64,000 nucleotides of DNA from Candidatus Gastranaerophilales bacterium (GCA_944322785.1 CALUPW010000003.1:124001-188000), one strand, 5' to 3'; counted from the stretch's first letter, positions 9,321 through 18,272 are shown. The notes: generated from the letters alone by a model not told the origin. Numbers and translations are program-made.

Positions 9321-9347
9321 AAAAAGGAACTTTTTAAAGTTCCTTTG
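9321..9347. terminator. Bidirectional terminator
   Basis: AAAGGAACTTT and AAAGTTCCTTT form an 11-bp stem with A/T runs on both sides. It lies between the convergent TOPRIM gene and the flagellar operon. Confidence 0.75.
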
Positions 9348-9389
9348 TAAAATGGAGTTTAAAACCATTAGAAATACAGAATTACAAGT

Positions 9390-10226
9390 CTAACTTCCGA
9401 CTAACCTCAAAGCTTCTTCAAGAAGCTCTTTGTTGGTTGAGATAAGTTTGTTTGAAATTTCCATCTGGAGTTTTGCCATCTGGAAGTATGAAATATTACC
9501 TTTAAAATCAGCGTTTGACATTTCAAGAAGTCCCGAACGGATTTGACCGTAACCCAATACCGGCTTTCCGGATTCTTCGGTTTCAATAAAATACCCTTCT
9601 TTGATTTCATAAAGTGCTGCTGCATTATGGAAATTTCTTGTAGTTATACGGTAAAGAGGAATTGTGCGTTTGCCGCCGTCTGCTTTTCCGTATATTGTAC
9701 CGTCCTCTTTAATTTCATAATCGTCATATTTGCCGAGGTATTTGCCGTTACTCGGGTCAATCCACATTTTTATGTTTGTTGTCGGAATATCAAGAGAGCC
9801 TCCTTTAAGAGCAGTCTGCTCATATAAATCCTGTGAAACGGATTTTGTTCCCTGCATTATTTCACCTTTGTCATTCAGGATATACCCTTGAACCGTATTA
9901 CCGTTTTTAGCACGATAAACACCTTCGCCGTCAAATGTAAATTCGCCCAGTCTTGTATAAACACTTTTACCTTCCGGTGTTTTTGTGAGGAAAAAGCCTT
10001 TACCTTCTAAAAAGAGGTTGTCATTTGAAGTTCCCGGTGTTGACTTGCCCTGTCCTGTTTTTTTATCATAGTCATCAGCTATTGCACCGCCCAGAAAGGT
10101 TTTAAAATTCACCTGCTGTTCTCGGAAGCCCGGCGTATATATATTTGTCATATTATGAGCAATGACATCCATCCAGTTCTGGGTTGATTTCTGTGTATTT
10201 AAGGCTGTAACGTATGAATCATTCAT
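9390..10226 (-). CDS. Flagellar hook-basal body protein (FlgF/FlgG-like)
   Basis: A 278-residue rod/hook family protein. The N-terminal rod signature is NTQKSTQNWMDVIAHNMTNIYTPGFRE (given here in two parts: residues about 8-22 and 23-34). The middle shows the LFLEGKGFF and TRLGEFTFDGEGVY blocks of FlgF/G, and the C-terminal helix (LLEMSNADF, MAKLQMEISNKLISTNKELL) completes the family layout. The start is the ATG preceded by AGGAGA, 11 codons inside the longest frame. It overlaps the end of fliK by 8 bases and is the last gene of a fliJ-fliK-flgF/G-like operon. FlgE is less likely because the protein is short. Confidence 0.8.
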   Translation of the reverse strand: MNDSYVTALNTQKSTQNWMDVIAHNMTNIYTPGFREQQVNFKTFLGGAIADDYDKKTGQGKSTPGTSNDNLFLEGKGFFLTKTPEGKSVYTRLGEFTFDGEGVYRAKNGNTVQGYILNDKGEIMQGTKSVSQDLYEQTALKGGSLDIPTTNIKMWIDPSNGKYLGKYDDYEIKEDGTIYGKADGGKRTIPLYRITTRNFHNAAALYEIKEGYFIETEESGKPVLGYGQIRSGLLEMSNADFKGNISYFQMAKLQMEISNKLISTNKELLEEALRLVGS

Positions 10227-11157
10227 TATTGTTCTCCTTGTTATTACGTTTTTCCTCATCCTGATTTTGACGTTTGTGTCTGCTGTAAGTTAATTCGTTA
10301 TACGGCAGATTCTGCTCGTCAAATCTCTGTCTTAAATATGAAATATTATTTTTTAAATAAGCTTCAACTGCTTTATCTCCGGGGATAAAATTTGCATTCA
10401 GATTTCCGTCTTTATCCACACGCATAACAACAGAAACATCTTTATCAAAGTCAATACGAAAAGATTTTCCTGTTTTCATGGAATCCGCCAGCGCATCTAA
10501 CAAAACTGAGGAAACTTTTGCTGTTTTTTGAATATTTTGAACATTACCTGCAGAGAGTTCTTTTTTAAATTCTCCTGCAATACTCTGCATAGACATATCT
10601 GTTTTTGTTACAAGATTTGCGAAAAACAGAGCATCCCCTTCTGTCATTGAAAATCTGCTGTAATCAATTGCAGGAGATGAAGTATAAACATCTTCATTTA
10701 TACTTGCAGCAAATTTCTGATTTTGAATATTATTAACATCACCGATACGCCCGTTCAGTTTTAATATTGAATTTATCTCATCGGAAAGCTCGGCTGATGC
10801 TTGATTTTGCTGATTTTGACCGTTATTCTGCTGATTATTTTGCTGTCCATTTTGTTTTTCATCATTTTTCAGCTGATTTTCTTGTTTGTTATCTTGTTTT
10901 TCTGTTTTTTCTCCGGTTGTTGTTTCAGCTTTCTTATCATTATCAACGGAATTGTCTTCGTTTAAATCTTCAGTACGTTCGTCATTTTTTAAATCAGATG
11001 AAACTTCAGCATCAGTATTTTCCGATTTTACGTTTGAAGAAATTGAATTTAACTGGGACTTAAACGCATTATTACCGGTAAGTTTTGACACCTGCGACGA
11101 TAAAATATTACTTTTTATATCACTACCTGCTGACACTGTTGATGTATCTATATTCAT
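10219..11157 (-). CDS. fliK: Flagellar hook-length control protein FliK
   Basis: A 312-residue protein with the layout of FliK. The N-terminal half (about 1-135) is a polar, Asn/Gln/Glu/Lys-rich linker with Q-N runs. The C-terminal domain (about 215-300) carries FRIDFDKDVSVVMRVDKDG and a following helix, matching the Flg_hook domain that touches FlhB to switch export from hook to filament subunits. Its ATG overlaps the stop of fliJ in an ATGA arrangement, so the two are translationally coupled. The N-terminal composition alone would not identify it; the call rests on the C-terminal domain and the operon. Confidence 0.8.
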   Translation of the reverse strand: MNIDTSTVSAGSDIKSNILSSQVSKLTGNNAFKSQLNSISSNVKSENTDAEVSSDLKNDERTEDLNEDNSVDNDKKAETTTGEKTEKQDNKQENQLKNDEKQNGQQNNQQNNGQNQQNQASAELSDEINSILKLNGRIGDVNNIQNQKFAASINEDVYTSSPAIDYSRFSMTEGDALFFANLVTKTDMSMQSIAGEFKKELSAGNVQNIQKTAKVSSVLLDALADSMKTGKSFRIDFDKDVSVVMRVDKDGNLNANFIPGDKAVEAYLKNNISYLRQRFDEQNLPYNELTYSRHKRQNQDEEKRNNKENNNE

Positions 11158-11642
11158 TGTTCCTCCAGCTCTTGAAGCTGTTTTAACAGTTCTAACTCTT
11201 CTTCTTCCAGTCTTTCGTTTGACTGGCGGAAAAACCTTTGCACACCCAGTTCTGAATATCCTTTCAATTCAGCTTTTTTTTCTTCTTCAAGGTATGCTTC
11301 TTTGTTTTTTTCTTTGTGTTTTTCCAGAACCTTTACCGCCTGCTCCAACTTGACAAGTTTTGCTTTTTCAATATCAAGTATTCTTTGAGCCTCCGCTCGG
11401 ATTTGCTCCAGTTGTTCTGCCTTTTCCCACAAATGTATAAGATATTTGTCATATATGTCATACATAAGCGGGTCTGCCTTTCGCATATTTATCTGCGTAT
11501 CTCGAATTTCTTCGTTATTTTTGCGAATGTTCTCTTCTGCAATAAACACTGCCTGCTGCGCCTTTTGAACAACAAGAAGCTGTTCTTCTTTTTTACGGAT
11601 TCTAAAGTCCAGTACTTTCTGCAGTCGATATCTAAAAGGCAT
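11154..11642 (-). CDS. fliJ: Flagellar export chaperone FliJ
   Basis: A 162-residue, almost entirely coiled-coil protein starting with MPFRYRLQKVLDFR, the typical FliJ opening. FliJ is a soluble part of the flagellar export ATPase complex and helps energise export. Length and heptad pattern (residues about 15-155) fit. It is the first gene of a tight operon: its stop overlaps the fliK start. No strong ribosome-binding site precedes its ATG. The upstream fliF-fliI genes are not in the window. Confidence 0.85.
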   Translation of the reverse strand: MPFRYRLQKVLDFRIRKKEEQLLVVQKAQQAVFIAEENIRKNNEEIRDTQINMRKADPLMYDIYDKYLIHLWEKAEQLEQIRAEAQRILDIEKAKLVKLEQAVKVLEKHKEKNKEAYLEEEKKAELKGYSELGVQRFFRQSNERLEEEELELLKQLQELEEQ

Positions 11643-11731
11643 TTTTTACACTTTCTTAATTAGATTATCACTTATTTTGAAAGTGCAGCATACATCTATT
11701 TGTATGATATTAATTTAATGATATTTTTTTA

Positions 11732-12742
11732 TTAGTCAAGAATTTGTATTCCGCTTCCGGTTCCGGTTCTCGTATTGTTGTACATATAACCGTAATTGTC
11801 CGCATACATTTGAGAATTTCCGCTGTCCTCCATCCCGAAATGAAATGAATCATACGGTGCAATTTGCGGTGTATAACCGGTCGGGTATCCTCCTGTAAAT
11901 ATTGAGCCAAGAGAACTTAAGGCGCCTCGCCAGCCTGTGTTGTTGTGCATTTGCGGCATATATCCTCCATAACATGTTCCGTAAGGTGCTTCAACAGGGG
12001 CAGTAAATGTTCTGCCGGCAATTGCGGCTTTTAATTTATCCATTCTTAAGTTTATATCGCCCTGCTGAATTGCACCCAGTACCTGTTCTTCCAATCTTGA
12101 CACTCTATCTATATCGGAATCATTATCATATGTTCTTTTAAACACCTTTTTTTCTAGTGAATTTAATTGTTTTGGCGAAACTTCACGAACTTCACCGTTA
12201 TAATTTACAAAAATATTTTCAATCCTTTCCTCTATGCTCATTGAAGGGTAAGTTTTGTTAAACATTGATTTTTCAAGTCTGTTTAGCCGCAAATTCATTT
12301 CCTGATGCTCAAATGATTTGCCGTAAACATTCTTTTCAACAAGAGAAACACGTGGATCTTTTAAATCTGCTTTATAAGATATCGGAACCACCGGTGATTT
12401 CGCACAGCTTCCGAACCTGAATCCGCTTGTTGTGACGGGTCTGTAGTAATAATTATTCCGGTAAGCAGGTCTGCTGAAAATCCGCAATCCGCTAAATATT
12501 CCTCTCCGCTGCGGGTAGTAATTGTAACCGGAATTGTAATAACGATTGTTATAATATGCTCTGTTATAGTTTCTATTGTAATTATTTCCGTAAAATCTGT
12601 TATTGTATGAATTATACGGTCTTACAAAAGGACTTACTGTTCTTCTGTAAGGTATAGGCCTGTATGTCCGGATTGTTCTTGTTGCAGCATAGGCATTTAC
12701 ACCGAAAGTCAGCAAAAATAATATCAATAATATTTTTTTCAT
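11732..12742 (-). CDS. Secreted Tyr/Asn-rich protein with LEK-type repeats
   Basis: A 336-residue hypothetical protein. Residues 1-20 are a signal peptide with an AYA-A cleavage site. Residues 20-105 are very rich in Tyr, Asn and Arg (YYNNRYYN type). Residues about 120-240 hold three to four imperfect repeats of about 35-40 residues of the form RLNRLEKSMFNKTY / QLNSLEKKVFKRTY. The C-terminal third is Gly/Tyr/Thr-rich and probably disordered. Similar LE-K-x-F-x-K-T-Y repeats are, from memory, common in cyanobacterial relatives, which is not verified here. CAGGAGA precedes the ATG. A structural envelope role is plausible but unproven. Confidence 0.7.
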   Translation of the reverse strand: MKKILLILFLLTFGVNAYAATRTIRTYRPIPYRRTVSPFVRPYNSYNNRFYGNNYNRNYNRAYYNNRYYNSGYNYYPQRRGIFSGLRIFSRPAYRNNYYYRPVTTSGFRFGSCAKSPVVPISYKADLKDPRVSLVEKNVYGKSFEHQEMNLRLNRLEKSMFNKTYPSMSIEERIENIFVNYNGEVREVSPKQLNSLEKKVFKRTYDNDSDIDRVSRLEEQVLGAIQQGDINLRMDKLKAAIAGRTFTAPVEAPYGTCYGGYMPQMHNNTGWRGALSSLGSIFTGGYPTGYTPQIAPYDSFHFGMEDSGNSQMYADNYGYMYNNTRTGTGSGIQILD

Positions 12743-12813
12743 ATTTTTCTCCTGTTGCTCATCAACTTAAAAATTACAACAGGAGAAATTTTCACACATT
12801 AGCCAACGGGATA

Positions 12814-13254
12814 TTATTGAGGCGGATTTTCGTTTTTACTTTCCTGACGGGGTTCTTCGTTATCCTTCATTTCAAGTTTATCACCGAAGGTTGTTATTAT
12901 TGAAAGCAATATCATTGAAACCATACACCCGAAAACCAGAGATGCCGGAAGAGATGCCAGAAATAAAAGTACAGCCGGAACAGATTTCCAGAGTTTTTTC
13001 ATTGTCAAAAGAGCAATTCCTATTGCTAAAGTAACTACTCCTGCACCTAAAACTCCGAAAGTTTTTCCGATACGCAGCCCAACATCTGCACCGTTAGCAG
13101 AACACATTACAGGGTTTAACATGCAATATACAACAGCAATCGCACTACAAAACAAGCCGCAAAAAATTCCGCCGAGCAGCGTATATACTATATAAAATCC
13201 AAGAGCATTTAATCCGCTTCGTTTTACTGATAAATCAAACAAATTCTTAAACAT
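12814..13254 (-). CDS. Small integral membrane protein of unknown function
   Basis: A 146-residue protein with three or four hydrophobic segments (about 18-50, 65-85, 92-122) and a charged, Glu/Lys/Asn-rich tail of about 20 residues. I do not recognise the family. AAGGAG precedes the ATG. It lies 9 bases downstream of recO in the same direction, so it is probably the third gene of pilT-recO-this gene, which says nothing firm about its role. Confidence 0.65.
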   Translation of the reverse strand: MFKNLFDLSVKRSGLNALGFYIVYTLLGGIFCGLFCSAIAVVYCMLNPVMCSANGADVGLRIGKTFGVLGAGVVTLAIGIALLTMKKLWKSVPAVLLFLASLPASLVFGCMVSMILLSIITTFGDKLEMKDNEEPRQESKNENPPQ

Positions 13255-13263
13255 AAAAACTCC

Positions 13264-14025
13264 TTATCTTATTTCCTGCAAAATACCTGTAGAATTGAAC
13301 TTTCTTGGAGAATGAATGTTTATATAGCCTTTCAAAAGTTCAAAACAAACGTTACAGATTTTTTCAGTTGCTTTTGCTTCAAAATCACTTTTCACATCAA
13401 AATCGGTCTGCTCTAACGACTTTAAAAAATCCCTCAATTTGTAGTGCATGACAACAGAAATTCCATAGGATTGATTGCATTCCCTGCAAATTACACCGCC
13501 AAGAGAGGATGAAAAATACATATTATCTTCATTCAACTCACATCCGCATTTCAAACATGTATTCAATTCAATTCCAAAACCTGATAAAAACATCATCTTC
13601 ATCTGGAATTTTAAAACAGCAATAAGCATTTCAATCTTATCAGAAGCTGCAGCAATTGCATCTAAGGCTCTGTACAACAACTCAAAAATCTCGTTAGAAC
13701 ACGGGTCATCTTCAACCCCGAAGTTTGTCACAACTTCGCTTATGTAAAGAGAATAAAAAATTTTATCCATATTTTGGCGGATTTTGTTGAATGTATTTAA
13801 AGCTTCAGCCTGACAGATTGTGTCGAGGTTTTTGCCTTTATAGAGCATCAATTTATTTGCGACCAGAAGATCCATACGGGCGCCGAGTTTGCTTTTTGGC
13901 TTTTTTACACCTTTTGCAACACCTTTGATAAGCCCTTTATCTCTTGAATACATAACAATGATTTTATCCGATTCGCTTAAATTGTAAGCTTTCAGATTTA
14001 TCGCATCGGTTACAAAGTTGTTCAT
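13264..14025 (-). CDS. recO: DNA repair protein RecO
   Basis: A 253-residue RecO. It loads RecA with RecR and anneals ssDNA. The N-terminal OB fold is visible (DKIIVMYSRDKGLIKGVAKG, about 20-40), and the zinc-binding CxxC pairs lie at about 158-185 (CLKCGCEL and CRECNQ). Length is normal. It starts 2 bases after the pilT stop and lacks a strong Shine-Dalgarno sequence, so coupling to pilT translation is likely. Confidence 0.92.
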   Translation of the reverse strand: MNNFVTDAINLKAYNLSESDKIIVMYSRDKGLIKGVAKGVKKPKSKLGARMDLLVANKLMLYKGKNLDTICQAEALNTFNKIRQNMDKIFYSLYISEVVTNFGVEDDPCSNEIFELLYRALDAIAAASDKIEMLIAVLKFQMKMMFLSGFGIELNTCLKCGCELNEDNMYFSSSLGGVICRECNQSYGISVVMHYKLRDFLKSLEQTDFDVKSDFEAKATEKICNVCFELLKGYINIHSPRKFNSTGILQEIR

Positions 14026-14027
14026 TG

Positions 14028-15143
14028 TTATTGATAATCCCTGTCTTTGCCTGATGACGTACCTTGATAAACACCACGGAAGAACTGTTTGAGTTCGTTT
14101 TTGTCATCCGAATACTCAAGTGCAACTTCTTCAGTTATAAAACCTTCCGTATAAAGATTGTACAAAGACATGTTCATTGTAATCATATTGTTGAAGGAGC
14201 CTTTACGAACAAGGTCATAAACATCTTCAAGCTTATCTTTTTCAATAAAATCCTTGACAGTCGGAGTTACAACAAGCAGTTCAACAGCCGGACGTCTGCC
14301 CATAGAATCACGAAGCGGAACAAGTCTTTGTGAAACTGTTCCACGTAAAATCTGAGCAATTTGCTCACGAATATGAAGTCTGTCTGCAGGTTCAAACATA
14401 TTTACAATTCTGTTGACGGTTTGAACTGCATCGTTTGTGTGGATGGTTGCAAAAACAAGGTGTCCTGTTTCAGCGGCTTTCAACGCACTAACAATAGTTT
14501 CTCTATCTCTGATTTCACCTATAAATATTACATCCGGATCCTGACGTAGCGCATATTTTACACCATCAGGGAAAGATGCCGTATCAACACCTATCTGACG
14601 CTGAGATACAATCGCTTTTCTGTTATTAAAAATAAATTCCACCGGATCTTCAATAGTTATAATATGTTTCGGATAATTGATATTAATATAATCAATTAAA
14701 GAAGCAATTGTTGTGGATTTTCCGCTTCCTGTCGGGCCTGTGATTAAAACGAGTCCGTTATTAAGCGTTGCGAATTGTTCAATTGCTTTCGGTAAATTTA
14801 AATCGGCAACAGTTTTAATATCATAAGGAATTGTTCTGATAACAAGAGAATAACGACCCAGCTGCTTGCTCAAATTGACACGGAAACGTGCACATCCAAC
14901 AATTTCGTAAGCAAAATCCAAATCAAAAATAGAATCCAGTTTTGAAGCACTTACGCTTGCAGGAAGCAAGGCTCCGTAAGCTTCATCAATATCGGTTTCC
15001 GTCAAAACAGGCATGTTTATTTTTATAATTTTGCCGTCTTTTCTTATTGCAGGATACTCGTTTACCGATAAGTGAATGTCTGATGCACCTATTGCAACTG
15101 CTCTTTCCAAAAATGCTACTATATCAAAACTACTGTCGCCCAT
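14028..15143 (-). CDS. pilT: Type IV pilus retraction ATPase PilT
   Basis: A 371-residue PilT of normal length. It is the hexameric ATPase that retracts type IV pili. Visible are SDIHLS (about 20-25), Walker A GPTGSGKST (about 131-139), the Asp box ITIEDPVEF, Walker B FIGEIRDRET and the His box ATIHTNDA. The start is the ATG at 15143 with AGAGGA in front, four codons inside the longest frame. No pilB or pilC is adjacent, but prepilin-like genes are at 19832 and 35020. It heads the pilT-recO-membrane protein group. Confidence 0.94.
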   Translation of the reverse strand: MGDSSFDIVAFLERAVAIGASDIHLSVNEYPAIRKDGKIIKINMPVLTETDIDEAYGALLPASVSASKLDSIFDLDFAYEIVGCARFRVNLSKQLGRYSLVIRTIPYDIKTVADLNLPKAIEQFATLNNGLVLITGPTGSGKSTTIASLIDYININYPKHIITIEDPVEFIFNNRKAIVSQRQIGVDTASFPDGVKYALRQDPDVIFIGEIRDRETIVSALKAAETGHLVFATIHTNDAVQTVNRIVNMFEPADRLHIREQIAQILRGTVSQRLVPLRDSMGRRPAVELLVVTPTVKDFIEKDKLEDVYDLVRKGSFNNMITMNMSLYNLYTEGFITEEVALEYSDDKNELKQFFRGVYQGTSSGKDRDYQ

Positions 15144-15289
15144 AAATCCTCTCAATTCTTATTGAAAAAATTATATCATTTTTTATAGCATATGACAAGA
15201 AGTTTACGAAAAATACAACCATTTATAGGATTTGTTACAAGCTTGTAACAAAATTTGAACTTAAGGCAATTTTTTAAAGAAAAAATACT

Positions 15290-15449
15290 TTATATAAATG
15301 TAAGGGATTTAAAAGTTATACGATTGGTAAATAAATAACAAATAATAAAAATTGTCAGCAGGACGAAATTAAAGAAAAAGTTTTTTATACTCTCTCTCTT
15401 AATATCCTCGTGTTTATTTAATGTTGCCTATTAACGGCAACTTTTTTTT
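15290..15449 (+). ncRNA. Candidate small RNA ending at a + strand terminator
   Basis: The 370 bases between pilT (start at 15143, - strand) and the glycosyltransferase (15514, + strand) hold no plausible gene. They do hold a strong + strand terminator (15423-15449) that cannot serve either neighbour, so a short + strand transcript must end there. A TATAAA box near 15293-15298 could start it, giving roughly 150 bases. The start is only a guess. Antisense transcription out of pilT is the alternative. Confidence 0.4.
15423..15449 (+). terminator. Rho-independent terminator in a gene-free gap
   Basis: GTTGCC (15423-15428) and GGCAAC (15436-15441) form a perfect stem around a 7-base loop, followed by eight T. 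No + strand gene lies just upstream. Confidence 0.85.
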
Positions 15450-15513
15450 GCTGAAAATTGACAACTTAATTTTGATTGAGATAAGATGAAGAAATAAATT
15501 TATAAATCTGAGA

Positions 15514-16455
15514 ATGATTATGTATAACAAAATTACAAAACGGATTTCATTTAACCTGTTCGGAATTAATATCAAATTTCAACTGCCTCTAAAGGCTAAA
15601 AATATTGATGAAAGGTTTGGAAACCTTTTATACGAACTTGCTGATCCTAGAACACTAAAAAATGTAAAATTGCCTCAAATTATGGATTTAAATACGAGTT
15701 TGGATTTTATTATTAATTCAAACAGATCACTTGCAAGGTTCGGGGACGGCGAATTTAAACTTATGTTTGGAGAGAGTATTAATTTTCAAAAATATGACAG
15801 ACTGCTTGAAAAACGACTAAAAGAGATAATAAAAAACAATAATGAAAATTTGACAGTCGGCTTGCCGGATACTTTCGGGTACTGTGAAAGTGAATATTTC
15901 CGGAAGCTTCTTGCTTGCTTACGAAAGGAACTTTATAAGTTTATAAATTTTGACACTACATATTGCAACGCTTTTATAACACGCCAATTTAAGTTTGAAA
16001 ACAAGCAGGACGGCGAAATTTATTACAAAAAATTTAAAAGACTCTGGAATAACAAAGAAATTGTAATAATTGAAGGAAAAGGAACTTATCTTGGCATTGG
16101 AAACGATTTGTTTTCAAATGCAGCTTCAATAAAACGTATTGTTTGTCCTAACATGGATGCATTTTCTAAATATCAGGAAATCTTATCAGAAGCCATGAAG
16201 CAATCAAAGAATAAACTTTTTTTGCTTGCATTGGGTCCCACCGCAACTGTTCTGGCGGATGAACTCAGCAAAAACGGTTTTCGTGCTGTTGACATCGGGC
16301 ATATTGATATAATGTATGAGATGTTTTTAAAAGGTGCAAAAAGACTTGTTCCGCTTGAAAATAAAATCGTTTTCAACAAAGAACGCAAAGACAAAAAATT
16401 TGAACGATGTACTGATGAAAAATATTATCAGGAAGTAATTGCCGATTTGACATAA
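15514..16455 (+). CDS. GT-D type glycosyltransferase (DUF1792)
   Basis: A 313-residue protein matching the GT-D fold (DUF1792) glycosyltransferases that extend O-linked glycans on surface proteins. Motifs: ARFGDGEFKLM (about 73-83), the nucleotide-sugar site region, LPDTFGYC (about 121-128), LLALGPTATVLADEL (about 235-249) and the C-terminal DIGHIDIMYEMF (about 256-267). The usual length is about 270-320. Starts at 15514 or 15520 are both possible; neither has a strong ribosome-binding site. It stands alone between the candidate sRNA and tRNA-Glu, so its acceptor is unknown. Confidence 0.8.
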   Translation: MIMYNKITKRISFNLFGINIKFQLPLKAKNIDERFGNLLYELADPRTLKNVKLPQIMDLNTSLDFIINSNRSLARFGDGEFKLMFGESINFQKYDRLLEKRLKEIIKNNNENLTVGLPDTFGYCESEYFRKLLACLRKELYKFINFDTTYCNAFITRQFKFENKQDGEIYYKKFKRLWNNKEIVIIEGKGTYLGIGNDLFSNAASIKRIVCPNMDAFSKYQEILSEAMKQSKNKLFLLALGPTATVLADELSKNGFRAVDIGHIDIMYEMFLKGAKRLVPLENKIVFNKERKDKKFERCTDEKYYQEVIADLT

Positions 16456-16465
16456 ATTATAAAAC

Positions 16466-16540
16466 TGGCGGCGGCAACGGGATTTGAACCCGTGTCAACA
16501 GAATGAGAATCTGCTATCCTGACCCCTAGACGATACCGCT
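16466..16540 (-). tRNA. tRNA-Glu (CTC)
   Basis: A cloverleaf with anticodon loop TTCTCAT (anticodon CTC), T-arm ACGGG-TTCAAAT-CCCGT, discriminator G and an encoded CCA. The D-arm reads GTCTAGGGGTCAGGATA as in bacterial tRNA-Glu. Position 1 is A and position 72 is C, so the first acceptor pair is a mismatch, which is unusual outside initiator tRNA. The other six acceptor pairs form, one as U-G. Confidence 0.93.
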
Positions 16541-16590
16541 ATCAGTTGACATATTTATTTTAAATCAACAATTTCAAAAAGCAAGAAGTT

Positions 16591-16620
16591 AAAAGAGCCT
16601 TGCGGCTCTTTTATTATTTT
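16591..16620. terminator. Bidirectional terminator downstream of trxB
   Basis: AAAAGAGCC and GGCTCTTTT form a 9-bp stem around TTGC. Read on - it terminates the trxB transcript before tRNA-Glu. Confidence 0.75.
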
Positions 16621-16688
16621 AACAAAATTCTAAAAAATTTTATGTTTCTTCCTGTTATCAAAAAGAGATATTTACTGCAGACGTGATT

Positions 16689-17633
16689 TTACACTTTCTG
16701 CGGAACTTCTTTTAAGCTTTCAAGATACTTAACCGCATAAACAGCGCCGACAGCACCGTCTGCGGCTGCGGTTATAACCTGCCTTAGCGGGGTTTTACGA
16801 ACATCACCGGCGGCATAAACTCCGTCAATTGATGTTTTCATGGTTTCATCCGTAACTATAAATCCGTTTGCATCCTGAGCTACCTGCCCTGCAATACCTT
16901 CAATATTCGGGGTCATACCTATATAGGGAAAAACACCATTTACCTGAAGATTTGAAAGTTCATGCGACTTTACGTTTTCAAGAACTGCCGTATGCACAAG
17001 ATTGTCGCCTTTTATTTCTTTTACAACACTGTCCCAGATAAATTCAATTTTTTCATTTTTGAAAGCCCGCTCCTGAACGATTTTATCTGCTCTAAGTTCG
17101 TTTCGTCTGTGGATAAGATAAACTTTATCCGCAAATTTTGTCAGATACATAGCCTCCTCAACCGCAGCATTTCCGCCTCCGACTACAGCTACAACTTTAT
17201 TCTTGTAAAAAGCTCCGTCGCAAACAGCACAATAGCTTACCCCGCGTCCGACAAATTCAGCTTCACCCGGAACTCCCAATTTCATTGGCTGGGCACCGCA
17301 TGCTATAATTACGGTTTTAGCTCTGAATTCGGCTTCTTTTGTTACAATAAGCTTTGGGTTTGACTTTAAATCAATTTTTTCAATTTCCTGCATCGGAAAC
17401 TTTTGAACACCAAACTTGTCTGCATGTTCTTCAAATTTTTCCATCAAATCAAATCCGCCGATTATAGGAAATCCCGGATAATTTTCAAGCTCAAGATAAT
17501 TGGATGGCTGACCGCCCAGCATTGAAACATCTATTATTGCCGTAGAAACAGCCCCGCGGCTTGCATAAATTCCTGCACTTAATCCTGCAGGTCCGCCGCC
17601 TAAAATTACCGTATCAAATTCATAACTTTGCAT
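16689..17633 (-). CDS. trxB: Thioredoxin reductase
   Basis: A 314-residue flavoprotein of normal TrxB length. It uses NADPH to reduce thioredoxin. FAD-binding GGGPAGLSAGIYASRG (about 11-26), the redox pair CAVC in SYCAVCDGAF (about 133-142), the NADPH-binding GGGNAAVEEAMYL (about 152-164) and the C-terminal AAGDV (about 274-278) are all present. GAGGA precedes the ATG. It lies 10 bases after the secreted protein gene at 17644-18180 and is probably cotranscribed with it. Confidence 0.94.
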   Translation of the reverse strand: MQSYEFDTVILGGGPAGLSAGIYASRGAVSTAIIDVSMLGGQPSNYLELENYPGFPIIGGFDLMEKFEEHADKFGVQKFPMQEIEKIDLKSNPKLIVTKEAEFRAKTVIIACGAQPMKLGVPGEAEFVGRGVSYCAVCDGAFYKNKVVAVVGGGNAAVEEAMYLTKFADKVYLIHRRNELRADKIVQERAFKNEKIEFIWDSVVKEIKGDNLVHTAVLENVKSHELSNLQVNGVFPYIGMTPNIEGIAGQVAQDANGFIVTDETMKTSIDGVYAAGDVRKTPLRQVITAAADGAVGAVYAVKYLESLKEVPQKV

Positions 17634-17643
17634 ATCTTAATCC

Positions 17644-18180
17644 TCACTTATCTAACACACTCATTCCTGAAATTTTTTCGCCAGCAAGTACATAAACCGC
17701 ACTCTGAACTTTTATTACTTTATTATCAGCCGTGGATAAAGTTTTTAAGGTCAGATAATTTTTCCCCGTAAACTTATTCCCTTCAAGCTTTATTTCAACC
17801 GTATCAATTAATTTTTGATTATCTGATACTCCTTCTTTTGTAAATTTTATAACATTACCTTTGACAAATTCAACTGACAAATCCGCTGATGCGCCCGTAA
17901 ACGGATTGCTTAAATTCATGACGCTGTTGTTTTTTGAGAGGTTCCACAAATCAGCGGATTTGTTTCTAAAGACTTCAGGACTGTCTGTTTTGTCCAGAAC
18001 TGCCGCAACACGCCATGTTCCGAACAAACCTGACGGCACGTTTTCAACAAGAGAAATTCCCGTTTTTAATGTTGTATCTGCAAAAACCATATTATTATTT
18101 AATCCTGTTTTGCAGGTAATAATCAGGACAAAAATAATTACAATTACTGACAATATTATTTTTTTTAAAAGTTTAATCAA
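17644..18180 (-). CDS. Exported protein of unknown function
   Basis: A 178-residue protein with an N-terminal hydrophobic segment (about 8-25) that is either a signal peptide or a membrane anchor; a possible cleavage site is VFADT (about 32-36). The rest is beta-rich (GLFGTWRVAAVLD, AVYVLAGEKISGMSVLD), with the GxW start common in lipocalin-like domains. I do not recognise the family. The start is a TTG in front of ATTAAACTT, with GGGGAT upstream. It is followed by trxB 10 bases on, which might hint at an envelope redox link, but that is weak. Confidence 0.6.
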   Translation of the reverse strand: MIKLLKKIILSVIVIIFVLIITCKTGLNNNMVFADTTLKTGISLVENVPSGLFGTWRVAAVLDKTDSPEVFRNKSADLWNLSKNNSVMNLSNPFTGASADLSVEFVKGNVIKFTKEGVSDNQKLIDTVEIKLEGNKFTGKNYLTLKTLSTADNKVIKVQSAVYVLAGEKISGMSVLDK

Positions 18181-18272
18181 TATTACTAAATCCCCTGTTA
18201 TTTAATAATATAATAGAGACCTGCAATAATTCAAGCCTCTATTTTAGAATTTTAAATGATTTTCTTTTTTAA

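Noticed and set aside
10767-11353. Overlapping + strand frames inside fliK and fliJ
   Set aside because: They are by-products of the low-complexity Gln/Asn coding on the other strand, with no ribosome-binding site and hydrophobic nonsense composition.
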